A stretch of DNA of 64,000 bases from positions 78,580-142,579 of the forward strand of contig DASRGG010000017.1 in the NCBI GenBank assembly GCA_035651155.1. The letters run 5' to 3'. The DNA is from CF-39 sp035651155. GTDB lineage: Bacteria > Chloroflexota > Limnocylindria > P2-11E. The translations under genes were made by a program, and so were the position numbers. Shown in pieces: positions 49,246-57,277 of the stretch. How positions within the stretch are numbered: position 1 is the stretch's first letter; every line of letters begins with the position of its first letter. Under the pieces are notes generated by a model, which saw only the letters and a list, made by a program, of their open reading frames with translations, was not told the origin of the DNA and did no database searches.

Positions 49246-50559
49246 TCACGCGGTCCTCGGACGACGCGCGGGTCGCATCTTCTGGACACGCACCTGCGCG
49301 ACACGGCGACCGTCGACCGCCGTCACCTGGAAGCGATAGCCCTCGACCTCGACGACGTCGCCGACCTCCGCGACGCGCCCGAGACGGCCGAACACGAGCC
49401 CGCCGACGGTGTCGTACGGCTCGCCCGCGAGCGCGATCTGGAGGCGATCGCGAAGGTCGTCCAGCGCCACGAGTCCGTCGATACTGAAGGTGCCCGGCGC
49501 CTCTTCGCGGATCCGCTGAACGTCCGCCGGCTCGAACTCGTCGCGCACCTCGCCGACCAGCTCCTCGAGGATGTCCGCCAACGTCACGACGCCGGCCGTC
49601 CCGCCGAACTCGTCGATGACGATCGCGAGACCCGCGCGCTGCCGCCGGAACTCCGCGAGGGCCTGATCGAGCCGGAGCGTCTCCGGGATGAACGGCACGC
49701 GCCTCATGAGATCGCGGGCCTTCGCGTGGGAGGTGCGGTCGACGCCGACGAGATCCTTCACGTGGACCACGCCGACCACGTGGTCCAGGTCCTCGCGATA
49801 CACCGGGAAGCGCGAGAGGCGGGTCTGGCGCGCCACGGCGATGAGGCCGCCGAGATCGAGGTCCTCCGGGACGGCGGCGATCTCCGTGCGCGGGATCATC
49901 ACCTGCCGCACGACCGTGTCGGCGAAATCGAGCGCGTTGCCGACGATGACGCGTTCGCTCTCCTGCAGCACACCCTGCCGCGCCGAAGCCGCGACGAGCA
50001 TCTTGAGCTCCTCGTCGCTGTGCACGTCGAGGTCTCCAGTCGCCTTCGCGCCCACCGCACGGAGCACCGCGGCGGCGCTCCGGTTCATCAGCCAGATGAA
50101 GGGATACGCGGCGCGGTACGTGTAATGGAGCGGGTGCGCCGTCCAGAGCGCGACCGGCAGGGGCCGCTGGATCGCGAGGTACTTTGGCGCGAGTTCGCCG
50201 AAGACGACGGTGACGTACGTGACGAGCGCGAACGCGATGAGGAAGCTCACGACGTGGAACGCGGCGTCCGAGGTGTCGCGCAGCCAGCCGAAGACCGGAT
50301 CGATGAGCCGCGACACGGCGGGCTCGCCCAGCAGCCCGACGCCGAGCGACGCGAGGGTGACGCCGAGCTGCACGGTCGAGATGTACGGCTCGATGTCGTC
50401 GGAGATACGCGCCGCGAGCTTCGCGCGAACGCTTCCGGTCTTCGCGAGCTCGTCCAGCTGCGTCCCGCGCACGCGGACGAATGAGTACTCCGCCGCGACG
50501 AAGAACCCGTTCACGAGGACGAGGATGGCCGTGAGAAGGATGGCCGCGCCCGCGTCCAT
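49246..50559 (-). CDS. CNNM/hemolysin C family membrane protein with CBS domains
   Basis: A 437-residue protein. The N-terminal DUF21 region holds about four helices (AILLTAILVLVNGFFVAAEY with NGFFVAAE typical); then a CBS pair including RFPVYREDLDHVVGVVHVKD and LAIVIDEFGGTAGVVTLADI; and a C-terminal transporter-associated domain (FSIDGLVALDDL, DTVGGLVFGRLG). Family members act in Mg2+/Co2+ efflux or metal homeostasis. ATG 50557-50559 gives MDAGAAILLTA; moaDE is divergent 34 bases away. Confidence 0.9.
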   Translation of the reverse strand: MDAGAAILLTAILVLVNGFFVAAEYSFVRVRGTQLDELAKTGSVRAKLAARISDDIEPYISTVQLGVTLASLGVGLLGEPAVSRLIDPVFGWLRDTSDAAFHVVSFLIAFALVTYVTVVFGELAPKYLAIQRPLPVALWTAHPLHYTYRAAYPFIWLMNRSAAAVLRAVGAKATGDLDVHSDEELKMLVAASARQGVLQESERVIVGNALDFADTVVRQVMIPRTEIAAVPEDLDLGGLIAVARQTRLSRFPVYREDLDHVVGVVHVKDLVGVDRTSHAKARDLMRRVPFIPETLRLDQALAEFRRQRAGLAIVIDEFGGTAGVVTLADILEELVGEVRDEFEPADVQRIREEAPGTFSIDGLVALDDLRDRLQIALAGEPYDTVGGLVFGRLGRVAEVGDVVEVEGYRFQVTAVDGRRVAQVRVQKMRPARRPRTA

Positions 50560-50593
50560 TCCGGCACATTCTCGCACTGAATACACTCCGGCG

Positions 50594-51259
50594 ATGCGGG
50601 TCGTGATCCGCCTGTTCGCGTCGTACCGCGAAGCCGCGGGCGTCGGCCGAATCGAGATCGAGCTCCCGCCGGGCGCGGCGGTGCGCGACGCGATCGCCGA
50701 GATCGTGAAGCGCCATCCGCTCGTGGCCGAGGGTCGCCAGGTCGTCATCGCGCGGAACCGCGAGTACGTGACCGCCGACGAGCCGCTCGCCGACGGCGAC
50801 GAGGTGGCGCTCATCCCGCCGGTGTCGGGCGGCGCCACGAGCATCGCGCCGATCCTCGTCTCCGCATCGCCGCTCTCCGTCGACGACGTGCTCGCCGCCG
50901 TGCGCGATCGCGGATTCGGCGGCGTCGTCGTCTTCCTCGGCACGGTCCGCGACCGAAGCCGCGGAAAGCGCGTCACCCACCTCGAGTACGAGGCCTACGC
51001 CGAGATGGCCGAAGCCAAGATGCGCGAGATCGCGAACAAGCTGGAAGCGAAGTACGCGCCCTCGCGCGTCGTGATGCATCACCGCGTCGGCGCTCTCGCG
51101 CTCGGCGACATCGCCGTGATCGTCGCCGCGGGCGCGCCGCATCGAGACGCCGCGTTCGCCGCCGCCCGCGACGGCATCGACGAGCTGAAGACCGTCGTCC
51201 CGATCTGGAAGAAGGAGTTCTCGGACGACGGCGCCGTCTGGATCGAGGATCACGCCTGA
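50594..51259 (+). CDS. moaDE: Fused molybdopterin synthase (MoaD-MoaE)
   Basis: A 221-residue fusion. Residues 1-80 are MoaD-like (ubiquitin fold, VVIRLFASYREAAGVGR) ending VALIPPVSGG, where the Gly-Gly thiocarboxylate site is internal, followed by an ATSIAP linker and MoaE (SVDDVLAAVRDRGFGGVVVF, LGTVRD, YEAYAEMAEAKMREI, VPIWKKEF with the catalytic lysines). Molybdopterin synthase adds two sulfurs to cPMP. In the fusion the Gly-Gly tail must be released or act in place. Confidence 0.92.
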   Translation: MRVVIRLFASYREAAGVGRIEIELPPGAAVRDAIAEIVKRHPLVAEGRQVVIARNREYVTADEPLADGDEVALIPPVSGGATSIAPILVSASPLSVDDVLAAVRDRGFGGVVVFLGTVRDRSRGKRVTHLEYEAYAEMAEAKMREIANKLEAKYAPSRVVMHHRVGALALGDIAVIVAAGAPHRDAAFAAARDGIDELKTVVPIWKKEFSDDGAVWIEDHA

Positions 51260-51261
51260 TG

Positions 51262-51737
51262 ACCGGGTCGCGGACGCCGCGAGCCGGGGCGCGACCCTGC
51301 CGCCGGGCCTTCGGCGTCTCGAGGCGATGCATCCGCCGGTCACGCGGCCGCGATGCCGCGCGACGGGCCGGGTGCTGACGAAGCTCGGCGTCGCCGTCGT
51401 CGACGTGCCGGCGCAGCGCTGCGGCGGCGCGTAGCTCGATGGATACGGCCGCCTGCTCGCGGGCGACGCCCGGTGACGCGAGCGCGCCGAAGCCTTCAGC
51501 GGGAAGATCCGCGGCGTGAGCCCGTACCTCGCTCCGCTCGCTGCTCCGGACCTCGGTCGTCTCGCGCCGGACGTCACCCACCGGGAGCCCCGCTCTCTCG
51601 CGCACGCGCAGCGCATCCCGACGCAACCGCGCGCGCTGCTGGGGCGGATCCGCGATCTCGTGCTCGCGGACGCGCTGCTCGAGCGCAAGCTCGCCGCGAT
51701 CGCGGCGACCGGCGTCCTCGATCGGGCCATGGCATGA
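51262..51737 (+). pseudogene. Broken reading frame between moaDE and a membrane gene
   Basis: One frame reads sensibly for about 158 codons (RGATLPPGLRRLEAMHPPV, GRVLTKLGVAVVDVPAQRC, LRGVSPYL-like middle, DLVLADALLERKLAAIAATG) but contains TAG at 51432-51434 and TGA at 51474-51476. Its final TGA at 51735-51737 overlaps the ATG of the next gene (ATGA), the coupling used throughout the window, so it was probably a gene. An intact part could start near 51516. Family not recognised. Confidence 0.45.
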
Positions 51738-52228
51738 GCGCGCGACGAGGTCTCACGATCGGGGCCGCGGTCGTCGCGACGATCGTCGCGGTCGGCTCGC
51801 TCCTGTTCATCCCGCTGTCGATCGCGGTCGGCCATCCGCAGAACGCGATCGCCGAGCTCGGACTGCTCGTCGTCTGCGTCTGGTACGTCGCGCGCGTCAT
51901 GCGCGCCGACCGCCGCCGCCGCCTCGCGGCGGAGGCCGCGCTTCCGCCAGAGCGCCGGCCCGCGCGCCGCCAGCCGCGGCGGCCGATCACCTTCCAGCCG
52001 CGCGAGACGCTGGTCACGTTCGGGATCTGGTTCGCGATCATCTTCGCGTTCGACGCGATCGCGCTCGGCATGGACACCTTCGTGAACGCCGGGGTGGCGC
52101 TCTTCGCCGGCTTCATGCTCGCGACGCTGACGGTCACCGGACGGCACATGATGTTCCGGCTCACCGCGGAGGAAGACGAGATGAGATCGAGCGACGAGCG
52201 GTTCACCCGCGAGGGGCGAGACCGCTGA
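51734..52228 (+). CDS. Uncharacterised four-helix membrane protein
   Basis: A 164-residue protein with two hydrophobic segments at the N-terminus (VVATIVAVGSLLFIPLSIAV and a second), a basic loop rich in Arg/Pro, and two more helices (VTFGIWFAIIFAFDAIALG, AGVALFAGFMLATLTVTG). The tail is charged. No family recognised. It ends one base before the LLM oxidoreductase ATG. Confidence 0.65.
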   Translation: MSARRGLTIGAAVVATIVAVGSLLFIPLSIAVGHPQNAIAELGLLVVCVWYVARVMRADRRRRLAAEAALPPERRPARRQPRRPITFQPRETLVTFGIWFAIIFAFDAIALGMDTFVNAGVALFAGFMLATLTVTGRHMMFRLTAEEDEMRSSDERFTREGRDR

Positions 52229-53164
52229 ATGGATCTCGGTGTCCAGATCGAGCCGCAGCTCGGGTTCAGCTACGAGTCGGTGCGGGACATCGCGCGCGCC
52301 GCGCACGGCGCGGGATTCACGCGGCTCTGGATCTCCGACCATCTCTTGCTCCACAAGGACGCGGTCGACGTCGACTGCCTCGAGGCCTGGACCCTGCTCG
52401 CGGCCCTCGCGCGTGAGACGGAGGGCATCCGTATCGGCCCGATGGTCACCTGCCAGTCCTATCGCAACCCCGCGCTGCTCGCGAAGATCGCCGCCGGGGT
52501 CGATCAGATGTCGGGCGGCCGCCTCGAGTTCGGCATCGGCGCCGGATGGAAGGAGCTCGAGTACGAGCAGTACGGCTACGACTTCCCCGACGCGGGCGTG
52601 CGCGTGACGCAGATGGTGGAGACGATCGAGATCTGCACGCGGCTCTGGCGTGAGGATCGCGCGACCTATCGCGGCAGGTACTACCGCATCGAGGACGCGG
52701 TCTGCGCGCCGAAGCCCACGCAATCGCCGCTCCCGATCTGGATCGGCGGGTCGAAGCCACGCGTCATGCGCATCGCGGCACGCCATGCCGCGTGGTTCAA
52801 CATGACGATCCTCGCCGGCACGCTGGAAGACCGCCTCGCGCTCATGCGCGACGGGCTCGCGGAGGCGTGCGCGGCGGTGGGGCGCGATCCCAGCACGCTC
52901 CGACGCAGCCTCTTCGTGCAGGCCTTCGTCGCGCCCACGCGTGGCGGGGTGGACGACCTCGTGCGCGAGCTCGCCGGACGCGCGAACACCACGCCCGAGC
53001 GGTGGCGCGCGGCCCGGCCGGGCGCGATCGTGGGGACGCCGGACGAGGCGGCCGAACGCTTCCGCGTGATCGCGAAGGCCGGCGTCGACCACGCGAACGT
53101 GATGTTCCCGTTCGGTCGCGAGCTTGATGGTGTCAAAGCTCTGTCCGAGGTCGCGCGCTCCTAG
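52229..53164 (+). CDS. LLM-class F420-dependent oxidoreductase
   Basis: A 311-residue luciferase-like TIM-barrel protein. Typical features: FTRLWISDHLLLHKDA near the N-terminus, MSGGRLEFGIGAGWKELEYE (flavin/F420 site), and LPIWIGGSKPRVMRIAARHA. These proteins transfer hydride from F420H2 or FMNH2; the substrate is unknown. It starts directly after the membrane gene stop, so they are co-transcribed. Confidence 0.88.
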   Translation: MDLGVQIEPQLGFSYESVRDIARAAHGAGFTRLWISDHLLLHKDAVDVDCLEAWTLLAALARETEGIRIGPMVTCQSYRNPALLAKIAAGVDQMSGGRLEFGIGAGWKELEYEQYGYDFPDAGVRVTQMVETIEICTRLWREDRATYRGRYYRIEDAVCAPKPTQSPLPIWIGGSKPRVMRIAARHAAWFNMTILAGTLEDRLALMRDGLAEACAAVGRDPSTLRRSLFVQAFVAPTRGGVDDLVRELAGRANTTPERWRAARPGAIVGTPDEAAERFRVIAKAGVDHANVMFPFGRELDGVKALSEVARS

Positions 53165-53207
53165 ACTCGCGCCGCATGGTCACGACCCAACACGGCGCGC
53201 GGGACTG

Positions 53208-53315
53208 ATGGAGATCTGGTTCGCGGTCAGCGTGGTCGCGCCGCTCTGGATCCTCGGCGGCTACGCCGCGCTGCTGCTCTTCGATCCCGCTCGCGGGTGG
53301 CGCCGCCGCCGCTGA
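53208..53315 (+). CDS. 35-aa single-span membrane peptide
   Basis: MEIWFAVSVVAPLWILGGYAA with a short basic tail ending RGWRRRR. The hydrophobic helix is clear but the frame is very short and there is no strong ribosome binding site. It ends just before the convergent amidase stop. Confidence 0.35.
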   Translation: MEIWFAVSVVAPLWILGGYAALLLFDPARGWRRRR

Positions 53316-53321
53316 CCGGCG

Positions 53322-54752
53322 TCAGGCCGGGGGTCGCCGCGTGTGGTGATCGGTGTCGCGCTGGTACGCGGACACGAGCGCGAGGAGGAGCGGCTCGGAG
53401 AACGGCGGGCCGACGAGCTGCAGCCCGACGGGAAGGCCGTCCGTCCCGAGGCCGCACGGGAAGAAGATCGCCGGCAAGCCCGCGAGATTGCCCGCGGGAA
53501 TGAGCGCGAGGTTCCCGGGTCGGCGCGTCTGTGGCGGATTGCTCGCGGTCGTCGGCGGTGAATCCAGGGGCTGCGTGACCGGCGTCGCGGTGATCGCGCG
53601 TCCGACCGAGAGGATGACGTCGGCGTCCCGGAAGATCTCGTCGAACGCCTCGGAGAGACGCACGCGCAGCCGCATCGCCTGGAGGTAGTCGCGCGCCTTG
53701 ATCTCGAGCGCGGCGCGCAGTCCCGCCTTCTGCCGCGCGTCGACCAGCTCTTCGAAGCGATCGCCCTCGATCAGCTCCGCGAAGATCGTCGCCCCCTCGG
53801 CGCCGTACACCGTCCCCACCATCGGGCCGTAGGGCAGATCGGCCGGCAGCGTCGCGCGCTGGAACGCGGGCACGAGCCGGCGGAACTCCTCGACGCCACG
53901 CTCCAGCGCCGCCTTCGCCTCGGGCGCGGCGTGGTCGGCCACGTCCTCCTCGGCGAACGCGACGCGCGCCCGCTTCACGGCGGAGCCGGCGCGCCGCTCG
54001 AGCGGCCGGAAGCGCTTCCCCGACGAGCTCGCGTCCTTGCGATCCGGACCGGCGATCGCGGCGAGCACGAGCGAGACGTCGTCGGCGCTTCGCGCCATCG
54101 GTCCGATCTTGTCGAGCGTCCACGAGAGCGCCATGGCGCCGTGGCGCGAAACGAGCCCGTACGTCGGCCGGAGGCCGGTCACGCCGCAGTACGCGGAGGG
54201 CGTTCCGATGGACCCGGATGTCTCGCTGCCGAGCGCGTACGGGACGAGGCCGGCCGCGACCGCGGCCGCGGATCCGCTCGACGACCCGCCGGACCAGCGC
54301 TCGGTGTTCCACGGGTTGCGACCGGGTCCCTGGAGCGACGCGCTCGGATAGCGGTATCCCCCGCCTCCGGCCAGCTCGACCATCGCGAGCTTCGCCGCCA
54401 GCACGCCACCCGCACGACCGAGCTTCGCGATCGCCGTCGCGTCCAGGTCGATCACCTGCTCGCGATACGGCGGCGCGCCCCAGGTGGTGGGCGCGCCCTT
54501 CGCGGCAAGGAGGTCCTTTGCTCCGTAGGGGATGCCGAGCAGCGGACGCGCGTCTCGGCGCTTCAGCGCGGCGTCCGCCCTCTTCGCCTCGCGCCGCGCG
54601 CGCTCGCGCATGACGGTCGCGACCGCGTTGTAGCGCGGACCCTCGCGCTCCAGGAGATCGCAGTACTCGTCGGCGAGCTCGAGCGCGGAGACCTCGTGTC
54701 CCCGGAGCGAGTCCCGCAGCTCCGCGACGGTCGCGAAGCGGTGTCCGCTCAG
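53322..54752 (-). CDS. Amidase signature family hydrolase, apparent CTG start
   Basis: About 476 residues. The Ser-cisSer-Lys triad is seen in YGAKDLLA (Lys), GGSSSGSAAAVAAG (cis-Ser) and GSETSGSIGTPSAYCG (nucleophile Ser). Homology runs upstream of the first ATG (54609-54611) through FATVAELRDSLRGHEVSALE, a normal amidase N-terminus, but no ATG, GTG or TTG exists there. A CTG at 54750-54752 overlaps the stop of the upstream small gene as CTGA, mirroring the ATGA/GTGA couplings elsewhere, and is the likely start. Substrate unknown; no gatB or gatC nearby, so not obviously GatA. Confidence 0.85.
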   Translation of the reverse strand: MSGHRFATVAELRDSLRGHEVSALELADEYCDLLEREGPRYNAVATVMRERARREAKRADAALKRRDARPLLGIPYGAKDLLAAKGAPTTWGAPPYREQVIDLDATAIAKLGRAGGVLAAKLAMVELAGGGGYRYPSASLQGPGRNPWNTERWSGGSSSGSAAAVAAGLVPYALGSETSGSIGTPSAYCGVTGLRPTYGLVSRHGAMALSWTLDKIGPMARSADDVSLVLAAIAGPDRKDASSSGKRFRPLERRAGSAVKRARVAFAEEDVADHAAPEAKAALERGVEEFRRLVPAFQRATLPADLPYGPMVGTVYGAEGATIFAELIEGDRFEELVDARQKAGLRAALEIKARDYLQAMRLRVRLSEAFDEIFRDADVILSVGRAITATPVTQPLDSPPTTASNPPQTRRPGNLALIPAGNLAGLPAIFFPCGLGTDGLPVGLQLVGPPFSEPLLLALVSAYQRDTDHHTRRPPA

Positions 54753-54919
54753 GGCCGGTACACCGTGGGAGGCTCGGTCGCGATCGGAACGCGTTGCCTG
54801 CGCAGCTCCTGCGCGCTCTTGTCGATCGCCTCGCGCGCCTGCGCCGCGAGCACGTCCGGATCGTCGCTCACCCGCGTCGTCGGCGCGGTGGTGCGCTCGT
54901 CCTCTTCCTTCTCCGTCAC
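54749..54919 (-). CDS. 56-aa hypothetical protein upstream of the amidase
   Basis: From GTG 54917-54919: a charged N-terminus VTEKEEDERTTAPTTRVSDD and a helical LAAQAREAIDKSAQELRRQR, ending PPTVYRP. Its stop is overlapped by the amidase CTG. Resembles a small GatC-like helical partner only in size; no sequence motif supports that. Divergent from the ATPase gene 37 bases away. Confidence 0.45.
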   Translation of the reverse strand: MTEKEEDERTTAPTTRVSDDPDVLAAQAREAIDKSAQELRRQRVPIATEPPTVYRP

Positions 54920-54955
54920 GGCAGCGGCGAGGATAGCGCGTGCTACCCTCGGTCG

Positions 54956-55852
54956 ATGGAGGCCCCGCGCGTGCAGCGCAGGTACGTGATCAACGAGCAG
55001 CCGCTCTCGCCACGCGATTACGAGGTGCCGGTGGGCTGGTGGGGCTGGAATTGGGACCCGCCCATCCCGATGTCGATCACCGCGATCGTGCGCGCGGGCA
55101 ACATGGACACGCGCACCGCGGCATTGTGCGGCATGACCATCGCATCGCACGGCTCGCTCCTCATCGCGGCGGAGCAGCCGCATTCCGGAAAGACGACCAC
55201 GCTCACCGCGCTCCTCGACTACCTCCCGCTGCGCACGCGGCGCGTGTTCGTGCGCGGATGGGCGGAGACGTTCGACTTCCTCGAGCAGACACGCGCCGAG
55301 GAAACGATCCTCCTTGCGAACGAGCTGTCGTCGCATCTGCCGGTGTACCTCTGGGGCCCGAAGGCGGTCCGCGTCTTCGGCACGTTGCGCCGTGGGTACG
55401 CCCTCGGATCGACCCTCCACGCCGACAGCGCGGAAGAGGCCGTGGCTCAGCTGACCGAGGAGCTCGGCGTCGCGCCGGCAGACCTCGCGCGCGTGCACCT
55501 GCTGATGGTGATGCGCATCTACGCGACGAGCCGCGGCGGTCACGCGCGCAGGGTCGTGTCGCTCCATCGGCTCGCGGCGCGCGGCGACGCCGTCTCGCCC
55601 ATACCGCTCGTCACGCACGACGCCGACGAGGACGCGCATGCGCACGACGAGAGCGCGGAGGCCGCGCTCCTCGCGTCGCTTCGCGGCGAGGATGCCGAGG
55701 CGGCCGACCGCGAGCTCCGGCGGCGCGCCGCCTTGCTCGACGAGCTCATCGCGCGCGATACCTTCGAGATCGCCGACGTACGCGACGCGCTCGCCGCCGA
55801 CCGCGGCGAGCACCTGCCCGCCGGGCTCAGAGGAGACCCGGTGAATGGCTAG
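54956..55852 (+). CDS. VirB11/CpaF-like secretion ATPase homologue, divergent P-loop
   Basis: A 298-residue protein related to type II/IV secretion and pilus ATPases. It has a P-loop variant EQPHSGKTTTLTALLDYLP (first Gly replaced), then VYLWGPKAVRVFGTLRRGYA followed by GSTLHADSAEEAVAQL, which matches the conserved STLHANS block of PulE/VirB11 proteins. The Walker B acidic pair is not clear. The long C-terminal part (from about 210) is Ala/Asp/Glu-rich. No other secretion genes are near; instead a MoxR ATPase and a VWA protein follow 28 bases later. Confidence 0.6.
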   Translation: MEAPRVQRRYVINEQPLSPRDYEVPVGWWGWNWDPPIPMSITAIVRAGNMDTRTAALCGMTIASHGSLLIAAEQPHSGKTTTLTALLDYLPLRTRRVFVRGWAETFDFLEQTRAEETILLANELSSHLPVYLWGPKAVRVFGTLRRGYALGSTLHADSAEEAVAQLTEELGVAPADLARVHLLMVMRIYATSRGGHARRVVSLHRLAARGDAVSPIPLVTHDADEDAHAHDESAEAALLASLRGEDAEAADRELRRRAALLDELIARDTFEIADVRDALAADRGEHLPAGLRGDPVNG

Positions 55853-55879
55853 TCCCTCCGCCACGAAAGGATTCCGTGG

Positions 55880-57277
55880 ATGACCGATCGCCCATCGACC
55901 ATCGGCGAGCTCCGCGAGACCGCCTACCGGCCCCGCCCGGTGAAGGAGGAGCTGCGCGCGAACCTCATCGCGTCCCTCACGAAGAAGACACGGCTCTTCC
56001 CCGGCATCGTCGGCTACGAGGCCACGGTCGTGCCCGCGATCGAGAACGCGATCCTGTCGGGGCAGGACATCATCCTCCTCGGCGAGCGCGGCCAGGCGAA
56101 GACCCGCATCGCGCGGCAGCTCATCGAGCTGCTCGATCCGGCCGTGCCCGCCATCGCGGGGTGCGAGATCAACGACGACCCCTTCGCGCCGATCTGCGCG
56201 GCGTGCCGCTACCGCATCGCGAACGACGGCGACAGCGTCGAGCTCGTGTGGCTCGCCGCGGACCAGCGCTACACCGAGAAGCTCGCGACGCCGGACATCT
56301 CGGTGGCGGATCTCATCGGCGAGGTCGACCCGATCAAGGTCGCGGAGGGCCGCTATCTTTCCGACGAGCTGACCATCCACTACGGCCTTGTCCCGCGCAC
56401 GCACCGCGGCATCTTCGCGCTCAACGAGCTCCCCGACCTGGCCGAGCGCGTCCAGGTGAGCCTCCTGAACGTGATGGAGGAGCGCGACGTGCAGATCCGC
56501 GGATACAAGGTGCGCCTGCCGCTGGATCTCTTCGTGGTCGCGTCCGCGAACCCGGAGGACTACACCAACCGCGGCCGGATCATCACGCCGCTCAAGGACC
56601 GCTTCGGCTCGCAGATCCGGACTCACTACCCCAAGGAGATCGCGATCGAGGTCGGGATCATGGAGCAGGAGCGCAACACGTTCACCGACGAGGGCATCAC
56701 GACGATCGTGCCCGGCTACATGAAAGAGATCCTCGCGGAGGTGTCGCAGCTCGCGCGGCGGTCGCCGGAGATCTCGCAGCGCTCCGGCGTGTCGGTGCGC
56801 GTCTCGGTCGCCAATTACGAGAATCTCGTCTCGAGCGCGCTCAAGCGATCGCTCCGCAACGGCGAGACCACGGTCGTGCCGCGCATCAGCGACCTGCCCG
56901 CGGTCGTCGCCTCGACCGCCGGCAAGATCGAGCTCGAATCCGTCGGCGACGTCACCGAGGAGCGCGTCATCGAGCGGCTCGCGCAGCGCGCGGTCCTCAA
57001 CGTGTTCAACCGCACCTTCTCGCTCGGCGAGTTCGACGCGCTGCTCGCGGCGTTCCAGCGCGGCGCGACGATGCACGTCTCCTCGAGCCTGCCGTCCGGT
57101 GAGTACGTGAAACAGGCGCTGCAGATCCCTGGCATGAAGGGGGCGGTCGCGAAGCTCGGCGCCGCGGGCAATCCGTCGACCGTCGCGGCGGCCGTCGAGT
57201 TCGTCCTCGAAGGGCTGCACTTGAATAGGAAGCTCAACAAGGAGCGCGGCGAGTCTCGGAGCACGTTCCGCGCATGA
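55880..57277 (+). CDS. MoxR-type AAA+ ATPase
   Basis: A 465-residue AAA+ ATPase of the MoxR/magnesium-chelatase clade. Walker A GERGQAKTRIARQL, Walker B region GIFALNELPDLAERVQVSLL, sensor FVVASANPEDYTNRGRI and arginine-finger segment LKDRFGSQIRTH. A two-Cys segment PICAACRYRI lies inside the AAA domain. MoxR proteins work with VWA partners as chaperones that load metals or assemble complexes; here the partner follows with an ATGA overlap. Confidence 0.88.
   Translation: MTDRPSTIGELRETAYRPRPVKEELRANLIASLTKKTRLFPGIVGYEATVVPAIENAILSGQDIILLGERGQAKTRIARQLIELLDPAVPAIAGCEINDDPFAPICAACRYRIANDGDSVELVWLAADQRYTEKLATPDISVADLIGEVDPIKVAEGRYLSDELTIHYGLVPRTHRGIFALNELPDLAERVQVSLLNVMEERDVQIRGYKVRLPLDLFVVASANPEDYTNRGRIITPLKDRFGSQIRTHYPKEIAIEVGIMEQERNTFTDEGITTIVPGYMKEILAEVSQLARRSPEISQRSGVSVRVSVANYENLVSSALKRSLRNGETTVVPRISDLPAVVASTAGKIELESVGDVTEERVIERLAQRAVLNVFNRTFSLGEFDALLAAFQRGATMHVSSSLPSGEYVKQALQIPGMKGAVAKLGAAGNPSTVAAAVEFVLEGLHLNRKLNKERGESRSTFRA

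Noticed and set aside
49220..53092. 1290-codon minus-strand frame
   Set aside because: It crosses several well-supported genes on both strands (CNNM protein, moaDE, LLM) in a different frame and has biased shadow composition.
54749..57220. 823-codon minus-strand frame
   Set aside because: Only its last 56 codons look real; the rest lies antisense to the VirB11-like and MoxR genes.
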